Part shown: piece by piece, positions 1 to 6,476 of the stretch
Layout: the number at the start of each line of letters is the position of its first letter
Numbering within the stretch: the stretch's first letter is position 1
DNA from: Actinomycetota bacterium
GTDB lineage: Bacteria; Acidobacteriota; Blastocatellia; Chloracidobacteriales; Chloracidobacteriaceae
Direction of reading: 5' to 3'
Assembly (NCBI GenBank): GCA_013298335.1
Contig: JAAFHI010000148.1
Coordinates: 1-7,350, forward strand
DNA: 7,350 nt
Made by a program: the position numbers and the translations under genes
Notes under the pieces: model-generated
Told to the model about the DNA's origin: nothing
The model's database searches: none
What the model saw: the letters and a program-made list of their open reading frames with translations, nothing else

Positions 1-1
1 T

Positions 2-124
2 GCGTACGCCGAGCGCATGTCCGAACGCCTGCACCGCTTCGGCATCATTCCCTTCGAAAGAACCCTCGACCCTGAAAGCCTGCGTCGGGACGGCCTCGAT
101 CTCGCCGACTTCACGCTCGCCTGA
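2..124 (+). CDS. C-terminal end of an unidentified protein (5' truncated by window edge)
   Basis: An open frame enters from the left edge and ends at TGA 122-124, giving 40 residues that finish in ...DLADFTLA. Codon use is GC-rich like the genes that follow. The next start codon is only 5 nt downstream, so this is very probably the preceding gene of the same operon as the acyl-CoA ligase and methyltransferase. The visible tail is charged and mostly hydrophilic (AYAERMSERLHRFG at its beginning). It carries no motif I recognise, so no function is assigned. The part that would identify the family lies outside the window. Confidence 0.7.
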   Translation, partial: AYAERMSERLHRFGIIPFERTLDPESLRRDGLDLADFTLA

Positions 125-129
125 CTCCT

Positions 130-1794
130 ATGGACGACACGTCACACAACATCCGCCTCGCCCAGACCTTCCGCACCCGCGACGCCTTCTCCACCGCGTT
201 CGACACAATCCCCGCGATGCTCGCGGCCAACGTCGAACGCACGCCCCACGCCACCTACCTCGTCGGATACGACGCCAAGGGCACCCGCACCGCCTTTACC
301 TACCGCGAGTTCGCGGACCGCGTGAGCCGCATGGCGAATGGCCTCGTCGGGCTGGGCATCAAACCGGGCGACCGGGTCGCGACCTTCGCCGCCAATCACG
401 TCGAAACGGTGATCGCCTATTTTGCCGCGTGGACGCTCGGTGCGTGCGTCGTGCCGGTGAACATGACCGAGGACGACGACCGCAAAAAGTTCATTCTCGA
501 AAATTCGAACGCCAAAGTATTACTGGCGCTCGGCGAGTACATGGAGAGCGCTGTCGCGTTCGCCGAAGAAGTTCCCTTCATTGCCCACGTCGTTCAACTC
601 ACCAGCAATGAAGCGGGAAACGCGGCAACCAGGTGGAACTCCGGCAGAATTCTCAATTCTCAATTCTCAACGCTCAATTCTCAGGCGGAGGCGCTCATCG
701 TCTACACCTCGGGGACGACCGGCGCGCCGAAAGGCGTCGTGCTCACGCAAAGCAATCTCCTCGCGGACGCGCACGCGCTGGCCGAGTGGAACGCGCTCGA
801 ACCCGATCACCGGACGAAGTGCGTGCTGCCGATTCATCACGTCAACGGCATCGTGGTGACGGTGATCACCCCGATGTACGCCGGGGCGAGCACCGTTCTG
901 AACACGCGCTTTTCCCCGTCGCACTTCTGGGAGCGCATCGCCACCGAACGGGTTCGCATCGTGAGCGTCGTGCCCACGCTGCTCGCGTTTCTGCTTGAAA
1001 ACCCGGCCCTGCGCGAAGGTCACGATCTGGAAAGTCTGTCACACATCATCTGCGGCGCGGGGCCGCTCACGGTCGAACTGGCGCGGCAATTCGAGGAAAC
1101 GCTTGGCATCCGCGTGTTGCACGGCTACGGACTGAGCGAAACGACCTGCTATTCCTCGATGCTGCCGCTCGCGCTGACGACCGAAGAACATCAGCGATGG
1201 ATGCGCGATTTCGGTTTCCCCAGCATCGGCGTCGCGATTCCCGGCTGCGAGATGGCGATTCACGACCCGGAAGGCAACGCCCTGCCGCCATCCACGCGCG
1301 GCGAAATCGTCATCTGCGGACCGACCGTGATGGAGGGTTACTTCAACCGTCCCGAAGCCAACGCGGAAGCCTTCGCTCACGGCTGGTTTCGCTCGGGCGA
1401 CGAAGGTTTTTTTGAAAAGGATGAGCAGGGGCGCGAGTTTTTCTTCATCACGGGCCGCATCAAGGAACTCATCATTCGCGGCGGCGTGAATCTGTCGCCC
1501 TTTGAAATCGACGAAGTATTAAACGGTATCGGCGGCGTGAAATGCGGGCTGGCGGTGGGTTTTGAAAATCGGTGGTACGGCGAGGAAGTCGGGGCCTACG
1601 TCGTGCTGGAAGAGGGCGCGGCGCTCGACGCCGAAACGATCATCGCCGCCGCGCGCGAGCATCTTCCCTTTCACAAATCGCCGAAAGCCGTGGTCTTCGG
1701 CACGGAGATTCCCGTGACCTCGACCGGCAAGTATCAGCGCAACAAACTCAAGGCGAGCTTCGCCGAGTGGAAGGACGTGCAATTCAAATCATGA
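130..1794 (+). CDS. AMP-forming acyl-CoA synthetase/ligase (ANL superfamily)
   Basis: A 554-residue adenylate-forming enzyme expected to activate a carboxylic acid with ATP to an acyl-adenylate and transfer it to CoA (or an acyl carrier) in the cytoplasm. The family hallmarks appear in order: the P-loop-like YTSGTTGAPKG at residues 192-202, GYGLSE at 332-337, RSGD with the ribose-binding Asp at 421-424, the hinge GRIKEL at 442-447, and STGKYQR near the C-terminus with the presumed catalytic Lys534. Length is normal for the family. The ATG lies 5 nt after the upstream stop, and the 3' end overlaps the methyltransferase start as ATGA, so translation is probably coupled. The substrate cannot be read from the sequence; fatty or aryl acids are both possible. 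One oddity is a linker just before the YTSG motif (about residues 174-185, RILNSQFSTLNS) that is encoded by a 7-bp tandem repeat and looks inserted. No active-site motif is damaged, so the enzyme should still work. Confidence 0.93.
   Translation: MDDTSHNIRLAQTFRTRDAFSTAFDTIPAMLAANVERTPHATYLVGYDAKGTRTAFTYREFADRVSRMANGLVGLGIKPGDRVATFAANHVETVIAYFAAWTLGACVVPVNMTEDDDRKKFILENSNAKVLLALGEYMESAVAFAEEVPFIAHVVQLTSNEAGNAATRWNSGRILNSQFSTLNSQAEALIVYTSGTTGAPKGVVLTQSNLLADAHALAEWNALEPDHRTKCVLPIHHVNGIVVTVITPMYAGASTVLNTRFSPSHFWERIATERVRIVSVVPTLLAFLLENPALREGHDLESLSHIICGAGPLTVELARQFEETLGIRVLHGYGLSETTCYSSMLPLALTTEEHQRWMRDFGFPSIGVAIPGCEMAIHDPEGNALPPSTRGEIVICGPTVMEGYFNRPEANAEAFAHGWFRSGDEGFFEKDEQGREFFFITGRIKELIIRGGVNLSPFEIDEVLNGIGGVKCGLAVGFENRWYGEEVGAYVVLEEGAALDAETIIAAAREHLPFHKSPKAVVFGTEIPVTSTGKYQRNKLKASFAEWKDVQFKS
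648..682 (+). repeat. Heptanucleotide tandem repeat (5 units) inside the ligase gene
   Basis: Five consecutive 7-nt units cover these 35 nt. Four are AATTCTC and the fourth is AACGCTC. The array is read in frame within the acyl-CoA ligase and gives a short peptide rich in N, S, Q and L. The unit has no stop in any forward frame, so the gene stays open; the reverse strand of the unit does contain TGA. No inverted partner copy was found nearby, unlike the other short-period repeats in this window. Confidence 0.9.
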
Positions 1795-2348
1795 GCACTC
1801 CGCGCGTTCTCGACATCGGCTGCGGTCGCAACAAAACCGCCGGCGCCATCGGCATGGACAGCAATCCGCGCACCGACGCCGACGTGATCCACAGCCTCGA
1901 CGACATTCCCTATCCGTTCAAGGACAGCGAGTTCGACGAAGTCATCGGTCGCCACGTCATTGAGCACGTTTCAAACCCACTCGGCGTGATGATCGAACTT
2001 CACCGCATCACGAAGCACGGCGGCATCGTCAAACTCGTCGCGCCGCACTGGACCAACCCAGACTTCGCGACCGACCTCACCCACCGCAACCACCTCAACA
2101 GCTATTCGTTCCGCAACCTGACGGTGGATCGCGAAGTCTTCGATTTCTACGCCGACGTACGGTTCAAACAACGACTGGCGCGGGTCACGCTGCTCAACGT
2201 CTGGAAATCGCTCGGCTTCGAATGGCTCGTCAACCTCGACCAGCGCCATCCGAAAATGCGCTTCATCCGCCGCTTCTGGGAGCACTACCTCAACGCCTTT
2301 ATGCGCGGGAAGGAACTGTATTTCGAGCTGGAAGTGGTGAAGGTGTAG
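1791..2348 (+). CDS. Class I SAM-dependent methyltransferase
   Basis: A 185-residue protein with a compact Rossmann-type methyltransferase core. Motif I is VLDIGCG at residues 6-12, followed after a short turn by GMD with Asp23 in the usual ribose-binding position. Next come a DDIPYPF / FDEVIGRHVIEH stretch typical of motifs II-III, and THRNH further on. The short glycine loop and the THR-H segment recall methyltransferases often found in surface-polysaccharide clusters, which is family knowledge rather than proof of substrate. The ATG at 1791 overlaps the stop of the acyl-CoA ligase (ATGA), so I chose it over the longer frame that extends back into that gene; the upstream part of the longer frame is an out-of-frame shadow. 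The gene ends in TAG directly before a heptamer array and hairpin. The methyl acceptor is unknown; a sugar or lipid product made with the ligase is a guess. Confidence 0.9.
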   Translation: MSTPRVLDIGCGRNKTAGAIGMDSNPRTDADVIHSLDDIPYPFKDSEFDEVIGRHVIEHVSNPLGVMIELHRITKHGGIVKLVAPHWTNPDFATDLTHRNHLNSYSFRNLTVDREVFDFYADVRFKQRLARVTLLNVWKSLGFEWLVNLDQRHPKMRFIRRFWEHYLNAFMRGKELYFELEVVKV

Positions 2349-2423
2349 TTAGCAGTTAGTAGTCAGTGGTCAGCAGTTAGTAGAAAACCATTGCTAACTG
2401 CTGACCACTGACTACTAACTGCT
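2349..2423. repeat. Perfect 30-bp inverted repeat made of 7-nt units
   Basis: The left arm 2351-2380 and right arm 2394-2423 are exact reverse complements with a 13-nt spacer. From 2349 the left side splits into five 7-nt units (TTAGCAG, TTAGTAG, TCAGTGG, TCAGCAG, TTAGTAG) fitting TYAGYRG. It lies between the convergent methyltransferase and secreted-protein genes, and could act as a bidirectional transcription barrier. No T-run follows the stem on either strand, so it is not a classical intrinsic terminator. The right arm contains the last two codons and the TAG of the minus-strand gene. Because the unit holds stop triplets and 7 is not a multiple of 3, the array closes all frames. Confidence 0.95.
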
Positions 2424-2861
2424 GAATTTCGGCTTGGCCCCGCTCTTCTTCCGATAGGTCCCCTCGGCGGTGACATTGTGGCCGAAACCGCAGATGCCCT
2501 CCTGGGTGACGATCATCTTTCCGTCGGTGAACTTCATTGTAATCAGACATTCTTTATCATCGGGATAGGGATTGAAGGTCGCCGTGTCGCCTTCGATACG
2601 GGCGATGCCTCTGCCTTCTCCAAAATTGGCGCTCGGATTGCCTTGTCCATCGCGGTAGGGATAGATACCTGAAAACTCGACTTTGAGTTTCTGTTTGCCG
2701 AGCGCAAGGATTTTGAAGGTGCCGGTCTTGCAGACCCACGTGCCGTTGACCTGCGTGGCAGTCACGATTTTCTGGGCCTGTACATTCGTGACCACGGGAG
2801 AAAGCGAGATGCCGACCGCCAATGCAAGGCAGGTCATTCCCGCGAAAAGAAGTTTCTTCAT
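2415..2861 (-). CDS. Small secreted protein of unknown function
   Basis: A 148-residue protein with a clear Sec signal peptide: MKKLL, a hydrophobic core to about residue 24, and a likely signal peptidase I cleavage after VQA at residue 29. The only early Cys (C11) lies inside the hydrophobic core and not at a lipobox, so it is probably not a lipoprotein. The mature part of about 119 residues alternates short polar and hydrophobic stretches with many glycines (NGTWVCKTGTFKIL, GIARIEGDTATF, GTYRK), suggesting a small beta-rich fold. It has three cysteines (C44, C105, C124). No catalytic motif is evident. The ATG at 2861 has GGAGG 4 nt upstream. A longer frame back to 2966 has no such support and would put the signal peptide internally. 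The C-terminal Ser-Ser and stop lie within the neighbouring inverted repeat, so the original C-terminus may have been altered. It is transcribed divergently from the helicase gene. Confidence 0.85.
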   Translation of the reverse strand: MKKLLFAGMTCLALAVGISLSPVVTNVQAQKIVTATQVNGTWVCKTGTFKILALGKQKLKVEFSGIYPYRDGQGNPSANFGEGRGIARIEGDTATFNPYPDDKECLITMKFTDGKMIVTQEGICGFGHNVTAEGTYRKKSGAKPKFSS

Positions 2862-2865
2862 CGTG

Positions 2866-2870
2866 CCTCC
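2866..2870 (-). promoter_or_regulatory. Ribosome binding site of the secreted-protein gene
   Basis: GGAGG on the minus strand lies 4 nt before the ATG at 2861. Together with the signal peptide that begins there, it decides this start over the longer frame. Confidence 0.6.
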
Positions 2871-2968
2871 GGTTCGTATGATGTTTCCTTGAATGTGAAA
2901 AACCGTCACCACCGGATGCGGTCTTTCCTTTTCACGTTGGTAACAAAAAATTGGACGCGGGAACAACG

Positions 2969-4912
2969 ATGGAATCTATTTTCGGCCCGGAAGGCCTGCT
3001 GGCGCGGCATCATCCGAAATTCGAATACCGACCGGGCCAGATCGACATGGCCCGCGCGGTTCACGACGCCCTCACGCATGGCGGACACCTCTGCGTGGAA
3101 GCGGGCACGGGCACGGGCAAGACGCTGGCCTACATCATTCCCGCACTGGCATTGAACAAACGGGTCATCATTTCAACCGCGACCAAGAACCTTCAGGAAC
3201 AGCTTTACCACAAGGACATCCCGTTTCTCGAAAAGGCCCTCGGACGCAATCTCCGCGTGGCCTATCTCAAGGGACGCGGCAATTATCTCTGCCTGCAACG
3301 CTTCGGCCAGACCGACGGCATCATGACGCTCGCCGGGATGGAGGACGTCCACTATCTCGATGTGGTGCGCCGCTGGTCGCAGAAAACCGTCATCGGCGAC
3401 CGCGCCGAACTGGCCGACCTTCCCGAAGATCTGTCGTTCTGGCGCGACATCGACGCCCGCGCGGAAATCTGTCTCGGTTCGAAATGCGCGAAGTTTGACG
3501 AATGTTTCGTCACGCAGGCGCGGCGGCGGGCCGAGGAAGCCGACATCGTCATCGTCAACCACCATCTCTTCTTCGCCGATCTCGCCGCGCGCAACAACGA
3601 CTACGGTGCGGTGCTGCCCGACTACACGATGGTCGTGTTTGACGAAGCCCACGAAATCGAGGACACCGCCGCCGAATATTTCGGGATGCAGGCCAGCAAT
3701 TACCGCCTGAACGACCTCATTCAGGACATTCAGAAAGTCATCATCACCGACGCCGATGTCGCCACGGAAGTCATGCGCAAGGGACTGCGGGCGACCGAGG
3801 CCAACGACCGTTTCTGGATGGTCCTCGCCCGGCGACGCGGCGGTGCGGATGGTCGGTCGGACCTTGAAGAAGACTACTTCGCCAAGCGCGACGACGAAGG
3901 CAACTGGGTGATGACCCACGCTGGCGAAGCCTATCTCGTCCTCGACAATGCGCTTCAGGATCTGCACGACGCCCTAGAACGCCCGAAGGATCCGCCAGCC
4001 GAAGTCGAGCGTCTCAAGCGCCGCATCGAGCAGTTCCGCTTCGATCTCGAATTCATCGTCACAAGCGACGACCCGACGTTTGTCTACTGGTACGAAAAGC
4101 GCGGACGCGGTCAATTCCTTCAGGCCACGCCCATCAACCTTGCCGAACTGCTCAAGGAAAAACTGTTCGGTGCGCTCGATTCGGTCGTCCTGACCTCGGC
4201 CACGCTGACGAGCGAGGGCAAGTTCGACTTCATCCGCGCCCGGCTCGGCCTCGAAAAATCGGATGAACTTATCGTCGAATCGCACTTCGACTACGCGAAA
4301 CAGGCGATCCTTTATCTGCCGAAAAACATGCCCGACCCGCGCGACCCGCGCTTCACCGGCGCGGCGGCGGACGAAATCGTCTCGCTGCTCGAAATCACGC
4401 AGGGACGGGCATTCGTGCTCGCGACGAGCCTCGCCCACATGCGCGAGTTATATGACCGGGTCTCGCCCCGCGTGGACTTTCCCTGCTTTGTACAGGGACG
4501 CGGTTCAAAAATCGGCCTGCTCGAAAAATTCCGCCGGACGCCGGGCGCGGTCCTCTTCGCCGCCGCAAGTTTCTGGCAGGGCGTGGACGTGCAGGGCGAA
4601 AGCCTCTCCTGCGTGATCATCGACAAGCTTCCTTTCCCCGTCCCGACCGATCCGGTGGTCGCGGCCCGCCACAAATGGCTCGAACAGCAGGGCGAGAACC
4701 CGTTCAATGCCTACACCGTGCCGCAGGCCGTCATCACGCTCAAACAGGGCATCGGACGGCTGATCCGCAGCGCCGAGGACAAAGGCGTGATCGCCATTCT
4801 CGACCCGCGCATGAAAACCAAGAACTACGGGAGAACGTTTTTACGCAGCCTCCCGACGATGCCGACGACCAACCTGCTGAAGGACGTTGAGGCTTTCTTT
4901 TCAGTACGTTAG
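2969..4912 (+). CDS. dinG: DinG/YoaA-family (XPD-like) ATP-dependent DNA helicase with Fe-S cluster
   Basis: A 647-residue superfamily 2 helicase, expected to unwind DNA 5'-3' and act in repair or in resolving replication obstacles. Visible motifs: YRPGQ (20-24), Walker A EAGTGTGKT (44-52), and four cysteines C108, C168, C173 and C179 in the spacing of an XPD-type 4Fe-4S domain. These are followed by NHHLFFADL, DEAH (225-228), TSAT (409-412), the FWQGVDVQGE segment, and motif VI QGIGRLIR (593-600) with its arginines. No N-terminal exonuclease domain is present. Length is nearer to E. coli YoaA than to DinG, so the symbol is given at family level. The ATG at 2969 is preferred to an in-frame TTG at 2951, because it opens directly into the family N-terminus; ribosome-binding signals are weak for both. 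The gene is divergent from the secreted-protein gene, and a TATGAT at 2877-2882 is a weak candidate -10. All key residues are intact. Confidence 0.92.
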   Translation: MESIFGPEGLLARHHPKFEYRPGQIDMARAVHDALTHGGHLCVEAGTGTGKTLAYIIPALALNKRVIISTATKNLQEQLYHKDIPFLEKALGRNLRVAYLKGRGNYLCLQRFGQTDGIMTLAGMEDVHYLDVVRRWSQKTVIGDRAELADLPEDLSFWRDIDARAEICLGSKCAKFDECFVTQARRRAEEADIVIVNHHLFFADLAARNNDYGAVLPDYTMVVFDEAHEIEDTAAEYFGMQASNYRLNDLIQDIQKVIITDADVATEVMRKGLRATEANDRFWMVLARRRGGADGRSDLEEDYFAKRDDEGNWVMTHAGEAYLVLDNALQDLHDALERPKDPPAEVERLKRRIEQFRFDLEFIVTSDDPTFVYWYEKRGRGQFLQATPINLAELLKEKLFGALDSVVLTSATLTSEGKFDFIRARLGLEKSDELIVESHFDYAKQAILYLPKNMPDPRDPRFTGAAADEIVSLLEITQGRAFVLATSLAHMRELYDRVSPRVDFPCFVQGRGSKIGLLEKFRRTPGAVLFAAASFWQGVDVQGESLSCVIIDKLPFPVPTDPVVAARHKWLEQQGENPFNAYTVPQAVITLKQGIGRLIRSAEDKGVIAILDPRMKTKNYGRTFLRSLPTMPTTNLLKDVEAFFSVR

Positions 4913-4977
4913 GAATTGGCACGACACTTGCTTTTTCTTTTGGCGATGCCTGCAAAGCGCATCAGAAACGTACCCAA

Positions 4978-4985
4978 AGGAAAGG
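4978..4985 (+). promoter_or_regulatory. Ribosome binding site of the GxxExxY gene
   Basis: AGGAAAGG lies 7 nt before the ATG at 4993, a strong and well-spaced Shine-Dalgarno sequence. It supports independent translation after the 80-nt gap that follows the helicase stop; nothing else was recognised in that gap. Confidence 0.6.
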
Positions 4986-4992
4986 CGCACTC

Positions 4993-5370
4993 ATGTTGCA
5001 AGAAAGATTTCTGTATCGGGAATTGTCCTACAAAATCATCGGCATCGGGATGAAAGTCCACAATGAACTCGGTCCCGGTTTTCTTGAAAAGGTTTATGAA
5101 AATTCGATGATGGTCCTGTTTGCCGAGGAGGGTATCCATGCCGTCCAGCAACACCCCATCGAGGTTGTCTTCCACGGCTGTCACGTCGGCCAGTACTTCG
5201 CGGATATTCTGGTCGAGGATGCAATCATTCTCGAATTGAAGGCTGCGGAAGCGACCCACCCTATTCATCGTGCTCAAACGCTGAACTACCTGAAGGCAAC
5301 CGGCCTGCGAGTCGGGTATCTGCTCAATTTCGGGAAACGAAGCTTTGAGTTCGAGCGGCTGGTTTTATGA
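4993..5370 (+). CDS. GxxExxY family protein (PD-(D/E)XK nuclease-like)
   Basis: A 125-residue protein matching the GxxExxY family. The naming motif is G29-F-L-E32-K-V-Y35 within VHNELGPGFLEKVYE. A nuclease-like core follows: Asp71 in YFADILVED, then E81-L-K83, and HRAQTLNYLK at 92-101. The family is related to PD-(D/E)XK nucleases, and the D...ExK residues that would bind metal are present, so the protein may be catalytically competent. The biological role of the family is not established as far as I know. Length is normal and the gene looks intact. By eye it is clearly poorer in GC (about 45-50% in sampled stretches) than the helicase before it, which hints at a separate origin. It follows the helicase by 80 nt and ends 6 nt before a perfect 32-bp inverted repeat. 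Family members are often found beside short-period repeats in environmental genomes, which is general recollection, not something tested here. Confidence 0.9.
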   Translation: MLQERFLYRELSYKIIGIGMKVHNELGPGFLEKVYENSMMVLFAEEGIHAVQQHPIEVVFHGCHVGQYFADILVEDAIILELKAAEATHPIHRAQTLNYLKATGLRVGYLLNFGKRSFEFERLVL

Positions 5371-5376
5371 AGAAAT

Positions 5377-5464
5377 GATAGCCACGGATTACACGGATTA
5401 CACAGATTCAAACCAGAAGGTTCATTCAGAAAAATCTGTGTAATCCGTGTAATCCGTGGCTATC
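5377..5464. repeat. Perfect 32-bp inverted repeat containing 9-nt units
   Basis: Arms 5377-5408 and 5433-5464 are exact reverse complements with a 24-nt spacer. Each arm carries a repeated 9-nt unit (CACGGATTA twice, then the related CACAGATT). It lies between the convergent GxxExxY and miaA genes. The outer end of the right arm supplies the TAG stop of miaA (5460-5462). The strong hairpin could stop or slow transcription from both sides; there is no U-tract typical of an intrinsic terminator. The same word family (ccacggattacacggattacac) is, from memory, a widespread intergenic repeat in environmental bacterial genomes. Confidence 0.95.
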
Positions 5465-6476
5465 CCAAAAATGCAATCACCTGACGTTGGACCTCGGATT
5501 CCCCGCCGAAACCATCAAACCACGTCGCCTCCGGTTCGCCGCGCCACCACGACCATTGTCGCTTGGCGTAGTGCCGCGTATCCGTTTTCATCTGCTCGAT
5601 GGCCGATTCATAGGTCCGGTGTCCGCGCAGATACTCGATGATCCGCTTGTAACCATGCGCCTCGAACGCCTTCGCGTCCATCGGCACGCCCGTGGCAATC
5701 AGCGTTTCAATCTCGGCGAGCAAACCGGCCCGCTCCATGATGTCCACGCGCCGGTTGATCTTGTCGTAGAGCGCTTCCCGCGGCGGATTCAGCACGATGA
5801 TCCGCATCCGCGCGGCAAACTCCGGCGGCGGGGGCAAAGTAGCCCGTTGTTCGGAAATTCGCGTCTTTGTATGAAACAGAAATTCGAGCGCGCGCGCGGT
5901 TCGCGACCAGTCATTCGGCTGCAACCGCGCCGCCGAAACCGGGTCGAACCGAAGGAGCATCCGATGCAGCCACGGTGCGCCCCGACGGTCGCGCAGTACC
6001 CTGAGCCGTTCACGCAAATGCAGGTCGGTCGGTTTTTCCTCGTCGAAGATACGACCGCGCAGGGCGTTGAGGTAGAGGCCCGTTCCGCCCACGAAAACCG
6101 CCATTTTCCCGCGTGATTCAATATCGGTCAGCACCGCCCCGGCTTCCCGCGCGTAGCGTCCGGCGGAATAATTCTCGGTCGGATCGGCCACATCGATCAG
6201 GTGATGCGGAATTCCGCAGCGCTCATCCATCGGCACTTTGGCCGTACCGACGTTCAAACAGCGATACGCCTGAATTGAATCAAGATTGACGATTTCCCCG
6301 TCAAACGCCTTCGCCAGCGCAATGCCGAGATCGCTCTTGCCAGAACAGGTGGGGCCGACCACGACGGGAATCAGGGATGAGGGATGAGGGATGAGGGATG
6401 AAGTTGGAACTGATGGAACGCCCGAATGGGTTTCCCGATTGTTCAAATTTTCCCTGGATTCTTTTTCATCCCTCAT
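5460..6476 (-). CDS. miaA: tRNA dimethylallyltransferase (tRNA A37 isopentenyltransferase)
   Basis: The enzyme transfers a dimethylallyl group to N6 of adenine 37 in tRNAs reading UNN codons. Numbered from ATG 6476 (338 residues), the P-loop GPTCSGKS is at 41-48. It is followed by the NLDSIQAYRCLNVGTAK substrate region, PHHLIDVADP, YSAGRYAREA, VGGTGLYLNAL, LQPNDWSRTARALEFL, and YAKRQWSWW near the C-terminus. All are family hallmarks. In typical MiaA the P-loop begins within about the first 10-17 residues, so about 25 extra residues are present. They include SSLIPHPSSLIP, encoded by a heptamer array, and the ATG itself lies in the matching array at 6466-6493. A GAGGG 7 nt upstream, also in the array, could be its Shine-Dalgarno. 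Alternatives are TTG 6446 (AGGGA 4 nt upstream), rare CTG 6374, or GTG 6362, which would cut the first beta strand. The stop TAG lies in the 3' inverted repeat. The enzyme core looks intact; the exact start is uncertain. Confidence 0.95.
   Translation of the reverse strand: MRDEKESRENLNNRETHSGVPSVPTSSLIPHPSSLIPVVVGPTCSGKSDLGIALAKAFDGEIVNLDSIQAYRCLNVGTAKVPMDERCGIPHHLIDVADPTENYSAGRYAREAGAVLTDIESRGKMAVFVGGTGLYLNALRGRIFDEEKPTDLHLRERLRVLRDRRGAPWLHRMLLRFDPVSAARLQPNDWSRTARALEFLFHTKTRISEQRATLPPPPEFAARMRIIVLNPPREALYDKINRRVDIMERAGLLAEIETLIATGVPMDAKAFEAHGYKRIIEYLRGHRTYESAIEQMKTDTRHYAKRQWSWWRGEPEATWFDGFGGESEVQRQVIAFLG

Noticed and set aside
1407..1413. Run of seven T in the ligase gene as a programmed frameshift site
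   Set aside because: The frame continues through conserved motifs on both sides without a shift, and the alternative frame stops immediately.
2349..2423. CRISPR-like array
   Set aside because: Short units abut with no unique spacers of regular size, the second arm is inverted, and there are no cas genes. The same reasoning rejects the other arrays.
2349..2423. Classical intrinsic terminator
   Set aside because: The stem is AT/GC mixed and 30 bp long with no T-run after it on either strand, so it is kept as an inverted repeat with only a possible terminator role.
2951..2968. TTG start adding six residues to the helicase
   Set aside because: No ribosome-binding site precedes it, and the ATG at 2969 matches the expected start of the family N-terminus.
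3173..3967. Long minus-strand open frame (264 codons) opposite the helicase
   Set aside because: It lies wholly antisense to the conserved DinG/YoaA helicase; GC-rich codon bias opens such shadow frames. Its translation is low-complexity with no recognisable domain.
5377..5464. Insertion sequence or MITE end pair with target duplication
   Set aside because: The arms are separated by only 24 nt, there is no transposase, and no direct duplication of flanking bases was found.
5487..6116. Plus-strand open frame (209 codons) opposite miaA
   Set aside because: Antisense shadow of a well-conserved gene; arginine- and proline-rich translation with no motif.
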